Source: Aphelocoma coerulescens (taxonomy: Eukaryota > Chordata > Aves > Passeriformes > Corvidae). Taken from it: DNA of 64,000 nt. Position 1 is the stretch's first letter. Every line of letters starts with the position of its first letter. Location: positions 53,535,109 through 53,599,108 of the forward strand of contig NW_027184085.1 of NCBI RefSeq assembly GCF_041296385.1, written 5' to 3'. Shown here piece after piece: positions 1 through 10,282 of the stretch. A model generated the notes under the pieces. It ran no database searches. It saw only the letters and a list, made by a program, of their open reading frames with translations, and was not told the DNA's origin. The translations under genes were made by a program, and so were the position numbers.

Positions 1-2950
1 TTTTCCCTGAGCAGTTTTTCTGGGTTCTTTTCATTTGGTGTTCTTTCAATAAAGAATGAGAAAACAGTGAAGTTGATAAGACAGCATAAGAGTATTATTC
101 TATGTATGGAAATTACTGCAATAGAACGGAATTTCAACAGTGTTAGAAAACCAGCTCTTAAGCCAGTGTACAGAATTCCCTCTAATAACCTTTTATTAAA
201 TTAGCCTGTTGAATTCTGACAGGTTTTTTATCCTTTCATAACGTCATAGGATTTCCTGATAAAGGGGTGGATCTATTTTTGCTTTTTTCCACCCTCAATA
301 CAGCTGACATAAATAAAAGCTGATGCTTTGTGATTGCTTTTTCAGGCAAATGTCTCTATTGATAGAAGGGCCTGATAATTAACACCCTCCTCCCCTGCAC
401 CATGGTTCAAAACTTTCTGAAACAAGCCTTTTACAAAGGAAAACAAGTCTAATCAAAGCATTTTGAAGGAAATATTTTAAGTGAGATTGATAATTTGAAT
501 GCCTCCCTGATCTATTGACAAAATGATGTTTTCTTCCTCTCTGTTGGTCTTGCAGGACTTGGGTTTCCGTGTTGGCAGCCAGGGTCTTGGTGCTGGAGTG
601 TGCCTTTGTGGAAAGGAGCTGTCTACTGCATCTGGTTTACAATCATCCTGATCCTTTTTCTTCTCAAACCATAAGTGAAATTCCATGAACCATTTAATGT
701 CTTAATTGTCTTCAAAAGTGGTCTTTTACTTGTGCCCTGCGTGTGTCCCACTTCAGGCTGTCTGTAACAGCAGGCATTCAGCCACATCCTGAAAATACAA
801 GAAGGTCAAGGGATGCTAATGTGACATTTAACAGTGCACATTTCTTGCAAGTGACATTTTATTGGAGGAGTTCTCATAAAGAGAACAGTTTAACAAGAAT
901 CAGGAAGTGAACATACAGTTATAATTTTAAAAATTAGTACATTTTATTTTGTGATCGTTTTTGTCAGTAAGTAATTCCTGTAGACTTCAGCAGTAGTTTA
1001 TTTGTGGCAGCGATGTACATTAAAGGAATCAAAATTGTTTCATCTTTTGTTGGAAATCACTGCAATTCTGACATTTAGGGTCAGTTTCATTTGGCAGGAC
1101 AAATATTTTATCTTCTGTTTTCAGTCATTTTGTAAAATTAATTTGATTAATAAGAGGAAAAGTGGTCAGGGAGTGATGTTACCGTAACTTTTAAGCAGTA
1201 GCCTACAAGTCTTGGATCATATTTATGTTTTCAGGGTGGAATCTAATACAGCATTGGTGACTGCAAGTTCATTATTGCGGTCCCAAGTCTGGTTTGTTGA
1301 TTGTTGAAATTACCTAAATTCTCCTTGTAGCTGTGCTCATTTTATTTTGTCATTTACCTATTCTAATGTATAAGTGAAAGACATCCATGAATAAATGATC
1401 ATTCATATCTCACTTTCAGGCCAACATGACCTACCTCAGGAGAGGGGAAAAAAAGCTTTGTTAAACTCATTCTTAAACAGGCTGATTGCCTCTACTTCTA
1501 AGCACCTCACTGCAGAAGGCTGATTTGCTGACATGTTTCTGAAGCATGGCATTCGTCAAACCACACCATCCTAGCAGGCAGAGCACCTACACTCCAGGCA
1601 TACACAGAGATGGCAAAGGGTAACAGAAGCAAAGATCACGCCTGGTATGTTGTCAAAGGGGAAATCATCTCCCCTATCCCTTTAAAAGGGCCTTAGGCTT
1701 GTAAAATTCAACCACAGGCAAAAACACCAGGAAGATGCCAATTAAAAACACTGGATCCAATTTATTCAGCAGGCACATGTTTTCAGGAAGGATTAGGAGG
1801 GAAAAAGTGGAGAGGAAATGAGAAACACCCTTGTCAAGGTCAGATTTAAAGCAGAAGGGCATTACTTGTTTCATATCAGAGCACGGGGGAGAACAGCAGG
1901 TCTTAGAAAATGATATCTAATTGTGCTCATGGCCCCCCAATCAGGAAGGGAAAGTAACTGTCAGACAAATCTTCCTCATTGAAGAGTCAGCATGTAAGAG
2001 CAAGACACCCACAGACGGTAGATTATTAAAGGATTTTTGTTTGCTTTAAGGCTGGGGGGAGTTTATTTCTTTTGAAAGTTGGCAGCTCTGGGCATCTTTC
2101 ATGAGGTAACAGGAAATGTAGCCTGTCTATTCAATAAAACACACCATTGTCACCAGGCTTGTGTGCTGTCACTCTGAAGAGTCCTCTTAATCATGCACTG
2201 AAATGAAGGGTGATGAAAATTGCCTTCTGCTTTCAGTGTTTCCACTAGCACCACCATCACCACCATTTTAACAGTTAATCCTGGAGATGGCCCAAAAGCA
2301 CAACCCCATGTCCAACCCCTTAATAATTTTAATCAAATGCCTAGAGTATCTAGGGGGAAATGGGGAGCTGCATCAACTTCAAAAAGCTGATTGTTGTAGA
2401 GGGAGGTGGGCAAAAAATATATCCGAGCAATGTATTACACTTACCTTCAAGGGTGCAGAGATACAGAAACATTCAGTGTTAGTGGAGACCTTTGGAAGGT
2501 GGGGAAGAGGACAAGGATTTCTCTCTTTTCACAGAAAATACAGGAGGAGAAAAAGAAAACCTAAACAAATGTGACCTACTAACCACAAGCTGCTCAGGGA
2601 GAAACTTCTGTGCAGAATAGCAAGAGCAGACTTGGGGCTGGTGGTGCTGATGGACTTTTGGGAACTGGAGATCTCTGGAAAGAAAGGCATGAGCTGCTTA
2701 CAGTTGTATCTGAGTTTCTGTCTGCCCACCTTACATCCCCATGCAGTGGGCGTGGGGAGTGGCTAACAAGGCCTGTTGGCTAAGGTTAGCCAGGTACTGC
2801 CCAAGTGTAGCTTGCCCTATCTCTCTGAGAGCTCAGTGATTCCTAAACCTTTCAAAGGGTTTTCTCAAGGGAGTGAACTCCATGGATGGTGAGCTGAAAG
2901 GGATTTTGTTGTGGGAATTTATACCAGTGTATGATTAGTCTAACTGGTGC

Positions 2951-2954
<4 letters not shown>
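1..2954. other. Non-coding stretch, nothing recognised
   Basis: No recognisable gene or repeat. The longest open frames (69 codons minus near 0.6 kb, 95 codons plus near 2.4 kb) are of chance length. Two isolated splice-like motifs are visible. One is a pyrimidine-rich acceptor-like run ending in CAG at 555 on the plus strand. The other is a perfect donor-like GTAAGT on the minus strand, with its exon side at 2445. Neither can be paired with a convincing coding frame. Unassigned intronic or intergenic DNA. Confidence 0.6.

Positions 2955-2986
<32 letters not shown>
2955..2986. repeat. Poly(A) tract, 32 A
   Basis: An uninterrupted run of 32 A, followed by GGAAGGG. It could be a simple mononucleotide repeat or the tail of an old retroposed transcript. 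I see no recognisable cDNA, AATAAA signal or flanking target duplication, so I call it only a mononucleotide repeat. Confidence 0.95.
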
Positions 2987-2988
<2 letters not shown>

Positions 2989-5055
2989 AAGGGAAAGGTT
3001 TGCTTTGTGACTGGTGGTTTTTATATTGAGTAGTGGATCCTATTAGATCTCTTATTAGAGAGTATGTGTAGATGAGCTGGGAAATGTATAAATTTTACAC
3101 TCCTGTGTAAAAGCTGTATTTATGTGCATGGTAAGGAGAGAGAAAACACTAGAAGCATTAGAAATTTAATAACCCATGACTCAGTGTAGTGGGAAATATA
3201 AAAAAAACCCCAAAGTGGGGAAGTATAGTTACATAATAAATGAAGGGAAACCCATTTAATGGCCATCTCAAGTAGGAGGGATGCAGTAAACAAAGTTCTT
3301 TTCCTTAAATTAGGTGTTGGTAAACCTTGGTTGCCTCATTTATCACAGTTACTTTTTTTGTAGTTTCACCAGCCCAAGCAGCTTTCAGGCCCTGCACAAA
3401 TCTAAAAGTGGCTTAAATCTCAAATCTTATAACAATAGTAGTACGTCCTGAGTGGGTTTATTTATGTTCTGAGCCACCAAATTGCAGATGGATTGTGTTT
3501 TCCAGTTTGAGCTTGTGAAACAGAAGACACATATACATACACACCTTGCTTTCCTGCATGAAAGGGAAGACTGTCCACTTTTTCAGGTTTTGAGGGAACA
3601 TTCTAAGCTTTAATAATAAATCTAACTGAAAATTGGGTTTTGCACCCACATGTTTTTCTGTGACAAAAAAAGGCACTGGAAGAATTTATCACTGATATCC
3701 TTGTTTATGTACGGTATTATATAATTGTATGGAAATTATTTTTATATGAATATACATTTGCAGCTGCTTGCTCACTGGAGAAAAAAAAAAAAAAGTGATT
3801 CAGAGATTCGTAACATAAAAATTTACTTCTCCTATTATTTTCCAAGGTTTTACCTTTCCTTCTCCTGCCTAAATCCTCAACTGTGGAATCTATTCAAAAT
3901 ATTGGATGTCCTAAGGACACAGTAGAAATCTATGTGCCAGCCAAATAGCTGTTCATTCATTCCAAATAATGTCAAACAAGCCCATCTACTCAGATTTTGA
4001 GAACCATTTTTTTCTTTACTTTTTTTTTACAGGAGAAGTCTAAAACGTTTTACAAGACTTCAAAAATGGTGTTTTTCAAAAGCAAAAGTTAGAGACACTT
4101 GTTTTTGACAATTCTTTTATAAAATATACCTAATTATATTTTAAATGCTAACTAAACAAGCCCCCCATTTTCAGGAAAAAGAATAGTTGTCCTTAACTAA
4201 ATCTTGTTCAATTGAATACTGTGTATATAAAAGACACATGGTACAGTTTAAGTAATAAAACATAACAGGAAAATTGAGAAAGGATAGAAATGATGGTTTG
4301 CTTCAGAATTTCTATTAAGATCACTTGGTGCAGTTCTGCTGCAACATGAAGGCAAAGAAAGTGAGTACAAAGGATTTCCTAGGGCACATTTTACTAATTA
4401 GTTTATATAGTATAGAAAACAAAGTACAATGTAAACAAAGAAAAATCTATTGGTCTGTGACTTGGCTTCATACTTTCACTTAAAGAGGAAAAATCTCTGA
4501 AAAAAAGCTGACACTGTTTTATGATTTGATCTTTAACAGCTAGGCCTCCATATGGAAAAGCTTTAGAATTTGTCTGGAAAATTTAACCCTTTTTTAAGAC
4601 CTTTAAAAATTTACTAGAAAACTTGCTCTGGTCAATATCTTTACACAGAAAATTTTAAAAATAAGTGAAAAGTGTTGTTGCTAAACTCTAATACTTGGAC
4701 CAGCTATTATTGTAAATAGCACAGCTACGTTAAAATTAACATAAATTAACAGCTATGTTAGAATTAATGGATATTTACACCATGTAACAATAAGACCTGA
4801 AAAGATTTGCAAATGGCTAATATCTATATAATTCCACTAGTTTCTTCCCTGTCAAATGCTAATAAGTTTGTACCAGATGCTGGCTTGCTTATTTCCCATC
4901 GTGCTTATGTATCTACAAGCCACTCTGCACAGAGGGCAGTCTTTTTGAGCTTTGCTTCCGAAGGAAGTAAAACTTAGGGAATTGCATTGTCTGCTTACTT
5001 TGGAAAGCAGATGGAAGGGGAAAGGCAGAAAAATATTGCTTAAGCCTGGAGACTG
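2987..5055. other. AT-rich non-coding stretch
   Basis: AT-rich sequence with short A and T runs, including A14 near 3780 and T-rich runs near 4015. No open frame above 72 codons and no repeat that I recognise. It lies directly upstream, on the plus strand, of the CpG island and so may hold proximal regulatory sequence, but I can point to no specific site. Confidence 0.55.
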
Positions 5056-5290
5056 CTGTCAGCCGAGCTAGCGTGAGGAGGTGTGTGCGTGCAGCGCGGA
5101 GGAGCTGACAGCCGGCGGAGGAGCGGCCCCGCGGGCGCGGAGCTCTCGGCCGCGGCCGGGGCCGCCCTGGGCGCGGGTGCGGAGCGCAGCCTGCGGGGGT
5201 TCTCCTGCGGCCGGAGCGCCTCTGCTGCCCCCCGGGTACCACGGACGTCGTATGGGCTGCCGGGGGTGAGGGGACTCCGAGGCATATAAA
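5056..5290. promoter_or_regulatory. CpG island, likely promoter / first exon
   Basis: The sequence turns abruptly GC-rich. I count 31 CpG dinucleotides between about 5060 and 5280, while the flanks are AT-rich and nearly CpG-free. In vertebrates such islands usually mark promoters. A donor-like CCGGGG|GTGAGG has its cut after 5265 on the plus strand. An ATG at 5252-5254 (Met-Gly-Cys-Arg, weak Kozak context) would be cut by that donor, so a plus-strand first exon is conceivable. A TATA-like TATAAA lies at 5285-5290 on the plus strand; read on the minus strand the same site is TTTATA, which would sit upstream of a minus-strand start inside the island. Direction is therefore undecided. Open frames of 60-80 codons here, on both strands, follow from GC richness and are not evidence of coding. 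Confidence 0.75.
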
Positions 5291-5333
5291 CACTGGCAAA
5301 TCACGGTCCTTGCACCTTTTTTTTTTTTTAATT

Positions 5334-5343
5334 TGTGTGTGTG

Positions 5344-5386
<43 letters not shown>

Positions 5387-5391
5387 TTTTA
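5334..5391. repeat. (TG)n-(TA)n-Tn compound microsatellite
   Basis: A short TG run passes into a TA dinucleotide run and ends in a T run of about 12. It sits just downstream of the CpG island. It is likely unstable and polymorphic. The same (TA)n-Tn architecture recurs near 20.2 kb. Confidence 0.95.
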
Positions 5392-7872
5392 CTTTGCGAA
5401 TAACTAAGCTTTTCTGATAAGTTCTGAACATGATTTGCTCCTGTTCCACGTGGATGTCATACTATTTATTTTGAAAACCAAGGCAGGAACGAGCTAAACA
5501 AAAAGTATTCAAATACGTTTGACCTGCTATTGTTTAACCTACAGACCAGGGATTTTTTAATTTGGTCCCCCATAGAACAGATGGGAAAAAAAATTGGAAC
5601 CAGAGGAAAGTTTTAGCCATCTTTCAGATCAGGATGAAATCCGTGCCTGGACAGCTCATGAGCCTTCCCAGCTTTTGTTAGTTTACACTGATTTGTTTTG
5701 AATGCTCTCTTTTCTTAAATGCTTTTCAAGCTATTATATCTATCTCTATTTTCACTGTACTCCAGTCACACCTAAAACTGTTACAATCAAGCCAAGTATG
5801 TATGCCCAAAGAAAACACATTTTTAAGACAGACTATGGCAGTGATCCTCTTTGGAATACATACTTCAGTTTTCACACTCAAGTAGTCCCTCTGAGTTTCA
5901 GGCTTTTTCAAAATTAAGTGTGTTGTAAAATTCTTGCCACAATTAGGGACAAGAAGAGGGATCCATGGACTCAGAGATCTTATGGGTCTTATGCTCTGTT
6001 GCCATCAATTTGCAAATATTAAAATACCAGCTACTGTCATGCCTGGTATTAGCAACATGAAAATTGTTAGCATTATTCCAATGCTTCAAAACAGAGCATT
6101 CAACACTGCACTTGGGAAAAGCTATGAGTGCTTGTTGTGACTGAAAGAACACATGAAAAGTGGACAGCCTGGAGTGAGTGAAACTGGGAGAATGGAGTGG
6201 AAGAGGCTGAAAACAAAAGAGTAATTTTATTTTAAAAAAATAAATTCTAAAAGAAAAAAGGGAAAGTAAAAGGGAAGGTTGGCAGAAAGTTTGTTGACCT
6301 TGCGAAACTGATTTCTGGAAACTTAAGTCAGAGCCACTTCAGGTAGGAATGTAATGCTTTATTTACTTTTACATGTAAATGTTACGATTACCTGATCTCT
6401 TACAAACCGTGTAAGATGAGGTACTAAGCACCAAAACTCATTTGCACAGTGACTGGCAGCAGAAGTACTGTTTGTTCTCAGATATTTGTTAGTTTCAAAG
6501 AAAAAAAAGAAAGGTACGGATTTTGGGGGAGTTGCAATACAATTTCTCACTGTACTTGAATATTAACCAAGTCCAGTTGTACTCATGGTTTGGAGAATGA
6601 CTGATGCATAATGCAGAAAATGGCATCGTTTTTATATTAAATACTGGTCAATGTTTTTTCATGCCTCCCTTTCTGTGTGTCTGCAATGGAGTTCTACCTT
6701 CAGCTTCAGTATTTCTTTTAGTACTTTTGTCTCCTAAAGAGTAAAGTCAAGAGTCCTCAGAGAAGGACTCTCTGAACCCTTTCTCTCCCAGATATGAGAG
6801 TACAAAGTCATGTGGGGCCCTGGAATAGCTTTTTTACTCTTTCTTGAAAAACTCACTTATTTTCCATTGGATCCTACTCCATTTTTTAACTTTTGAGAGC
6901 AGAACTATAGAGTATTTTTTCTTCATCTCCATAGTTGTGATATCTGGGCTTTGTGGATAATTCCTACTGGTTGGTTATAAAGTAATCTCAAAGTCAAAAT
7001 AGCTTGTTTGAATGAGGGTAGAGAATGTTTTACATTGTCTTTTTCAAGCAAAGGTGTTGCTAAACTTCAGCCTTTCTGCTGTCCTTGGTATCAACTTACC
7101 AATCTAAAAGTCTTAGCTCAGGATTTTTTGAAGTCAATCTTATGTTTTTTAAAGGTTGATTCAAAACTAATGCGAATCTTTCCATGCTCATAAGAAGATT
7201 TTCTCTATCTTTTTGTGGGCTTCAAAACATGCCTCATACTGAAAATGCAGGGTGGCTTTTATGCTAAGCTGAAGTCCTTCTTGATATTTATAATCTATGT
7301 TGAATAGAGACATTTTAGCAAATGAGGCAATCCACAGAAGATGCCCTGTTTCACAGAGGAGTGAGAGCACTCCCAGGATGAAGTTAGAAAACAACTCTGA
7401 CAACCTACATTGTCAGTTCCTTTAGGAGAACTTTTCTTAAAAGTTGCAGAAGAAAATTCCAAACCCATCTCTAGTTAGGTATGCAAAGTAGTAAGTGTTG
7501 AAGTCCTCAAAGAAAACAATGCATATGCACAGTTGAAGTTTAAGTACAATTTGCAGATATTCTTCAGCGTCCTTCAGCAACCCCAGGGTCAATTTTGCAT
7601 GAGTCATCTACCAATCACAACAGAGGAGAGTTGGAGAAGAAAGGGGAAAACAAAGACCTTTGGATCACCTAGAGCAAATTATCAGGTCAGCTGGGGTACC
7701 TCAGCAGTAATGTTTGTGGTTATTTGTCAGTAAAACACATACTTGGGTTTCACTTGGTTCTTTTGCAATTTGATGATTTCACAGATGAGAGAAAACTGAA
7801 GTGCTTTTTCCAGCAAAGCAGAGGGCATTACAGCTGACCTGCTTTTTCATTTGAGCATGGAGAGAGAGCTCT
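5392..7872. other. Non-coding stretch, nothing recognised
   Basis: AT-rich, with no open frame above 71 codons. No repeat family, RNA gene or splice-bounded exon could be supported. If the CpG island starts a plus-strand transcript, this would be its first intron. Confidence 0.55.
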
Positions 7873-8292
7873 CACTAGTGTAACCACCAAAAAAACAAGA
7901 AACACAGGTAAACTGATGTCTGGGGTGGTCACCTAAAGACAGAGACTAGACAAGAATAAGGGAATAAAGGCAGGTATTTATTTGAAGGGCCTTCAAGGTA
8001 CACCCCGGGCAGTCAAAAGACTACACCCAAGATGGACCCCAAGTCATGAGTTCTTCACACTTTTGTAAGTTTGGTTCATTTTCATATCAGGGTTAATTCT
8101 CCAGTTAAAGCTTCAGTTAATGATGTAATTTCCCCAAGTTTATGCCACTTCTTAAGATGTTAGTTTGCACATTTTGGGCCTAGGACAATCTGGGTGTCCT
8201 TGGAGAGAAAGCTTGGAGAGGCTTGTTATATCTAACTAACATGAGAGAACGGTAGCTAATAGGCTACAAGAAACTTCAGAGTTACACACTAG
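7873..8292 (-). mobile_element. Solo LTR of an endogenous retrovirus, with target duplications
   Basis: The element runs from 7879 to 8286 (408 bp), starts TGTAAC and ends GTTACA, a perfect 6-bp terminal inverted repeat with canonical TG...CA ends. It is flanked by identical 6-bp repeats, CACTAG, at 7873-7878 and 8287-8292. TG...CA termini with a short target duplication are the signature of retroviral integration. A 6-bp duplication is typical of ERVK/alpharetrovirus-like integrases, while ERVL usually leaves 5 bp and ERV1 4 bp. Orientation is inferred as minus: on that strand an AATAAA (complement of 7977-7982) lies about 100 bp from the 3' end, where a polyadenylation signal belongs. No internal gag-pol sequence is present, so it is a recombined solo LTR. 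The family name is not assigned. Confidence 0.85.
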
Positions 8293-9746
8293 GCAGTACA
8301 GGATTTGAAAAATATGAAAGTAAAAACCTAAGACATCAAAACATTTAGAATTATTTTAACAGAAGCGAATATTGCTGTAGCCATCCTTTCATACAGCCTT
8401 CTCTTAAATTCTGATGAATTAATTAAAGGATTTGAGACTTTTCATGTTTATTGGGTCAAAGCCAATCTTCAGTGCAAGAAAATGTAAAAGAATAAGCAGT
8501 TATTTATGTGACCAATCCCTAGAAATGGATGGATCTTTTGTGATGAGCTCTCACAGTTTCAGTGGGATGTAGTGTATAGTAGGATACAGGTCAGGAAAGT
8601 GTTTCAGCCTGTCCCATTTGAAATCCAGACTGACAAGGGTATGACTTCCATAGCACAGGAGTATGTCAGCAGAGCTATTTCAACAGAGAGTAGACACTGC
8701 TCATCTTAGCAGTGTGTACCTGCAGGCATTCAGATGGAAAGTGTTCGATGTTGGACCTTTTGGACCCATTAGAAGAGAAAATTCCCATTAAGAAGAAGTC
8801 ATTATTAGATTTCTGTTTCCCTGGGCTTCATGGTGCCAGAGGAGCAGAAGAAGCCATGGGCCAAATATTTCCAGTGCTTTCACATTAAAGAAATAATTTT
8901 TTCTCTGTAGGGGACTTGATTCTTTTTTGTTTTGGGGAGTTTTTTGGTTTGGGTTTAGTCTGTTTTTTTTACTTGTCATGCCTGTTTCATGGCAGACTCT
9001 GCCTCCTGATGCTCCCCAGCTGCAAACTCTGGAAAACATGTGGCATTATAGGAGTTTCCAAAAGTAGACATTTTTAGAAAAATGTTAAAACAGAGATAAA
9101 AATAAGTGAACCATCCTTCCTAAAATAGTAACATTCTCAAAAAGATGCTTGTGTGTGTATTTGTGAGGGTAGGGAATCAGACAGTGATTTATTAGGAAGA
9201 CATACTAAAATATATTCACCTGATAGTGACATTTCAAGCTTATATTCATCTGTGTGTTGTCTTGTCTTTGTTATGCTTTAAGGGTATAATGCCTCAATAC
9301 CTAAGATTTCTTCCTAGGTTAAATTCCCACTTGCAGGTGAATTCAAAAATCCTTTTATAGGGCCTGGATAATGTCTGTGTCCTACTTAAACATTACCTGT
9401 TTTGAGCTGAGTGTAAACCATCTCTGCGTATCCCACTGCCTGCCTGTGCAGAGCTATGTCACATACAAAAACAGGAGCATGCTTTAAAAGTAATGCTCTG
9501 TGATTGAGTGCCTGTACAGTAAATTAATAATGTAGATTTCAGATTAATGAAGACTGGTCCAACTACTGATTTTTATGCTGTGGGGAAAAACAATAACAGC
9601 AAACCAGCCAAGCAAACAAACAAGAAGACAGCTGTAGTAATTTCTAATATGTATCTTTTGCAAAAAAGGTATGGAGGTTAAGTTTTCAGAGCTTAAAAAC
9701 TCAGAATGTTTTCCCTTCATATATGTATGTATAAATGTACCTTTTA
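8293..9746. other. Non-coding stretch, nothing recognised
   Basis: No gene or repeat could be named. The longest open frame is 83 codons on the minus strand (8788-9039) and reads as chance. Confidence 0.55.
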
Positions 9747-9828
9747 AGAGAAAAAAGAAAAAGGAAAGAAAGGAAGAAAGGAAAAGAGAAAGAAAGAGAG
9801 AGAAAGAGAAAGAAAGAGAGAGAAAGAG

Positions 9829-9859
<31 letters not shown>

Positions 9860-10282
9860 AAGAGAGAGAAGAGAGAAAGAGAGGGAGGAAGGGGAGGGAG
9901 GGAAGGAAGGAATTCGGAAGGAAGGAAGGAAGGAATTCGGAAGGAAGGAATTCGGAAGGAAGGAAGGAATTCGGAAGGAAGGAAGGAATTCGGAAGGAAT
10001 TCGGAAGGAAGGAAGGAAGGAAGGAAGGAAGGAAGGAATTCGGAAGGAAGGAAGGAAGGAAGGAATTCGGAAGGAATTCGGAAGGAAGGAAGGAATTCGG
10101 AAGGAAGGAAGGAAGGAAGGAATTCGGAAGGAAGGAAGGAATTCGGAAGGAAGGAATTCGGAAGGAAGGAAGGAAGGAAGGAAGGAAGGAAGGAAGGAAG
10201 GAAGGAAGGAAGGAAGGAAGGAAGGAAGGAAGGAAGGAAGGAAGGAAGGAAGGAAGGAAGGAAGGAAGGAAGGAAGGAAGGA
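9747..10282. repeat. Interrupted purine microsatellite: GAAA/GAGA then GGAA
   Basis: About 536 bp that is almost pure purine on the plus strand. The first 150 bp mixes GAAA and GAGA units. The middle consists of GGAA units interrupted 13 times by AATTCGG, each creating an EcoRI-type GAATTC site. The last 123 bp (10160-10282) is an unbroken GGAA run of about 30 tetramers. The regular spacing of the interruption suggests that it was amplified together with the repeat as a higher-order unit. Long homopurine tracts can form triplex DNA and are length-unstable. The long translated frames here (plus: Lys-Glu-Gly-Arg repeats; minus: Leu-Pro-Ser-Phe repeats, up to 374 codons) are artefacts of the tetramer and not proteins. 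Confidence 0.97.

Noticed and set aside
477..686. 69-codon minus frame with protein-like composition (Pro/Arg/Lys-rich)
   Set aside because: No acceptor with a pyrimidine tract precedes it and no donor follows; considered as a last exon of the minus gene model but unsupported.
4913..5449. 178-codon minus frame and 62-81-codon frames across the CpG island
   Set aside because: Open because the island is GC-rich and stop-poor in all frames; the 178-codon frame also runs through the TA/T microsatellite.
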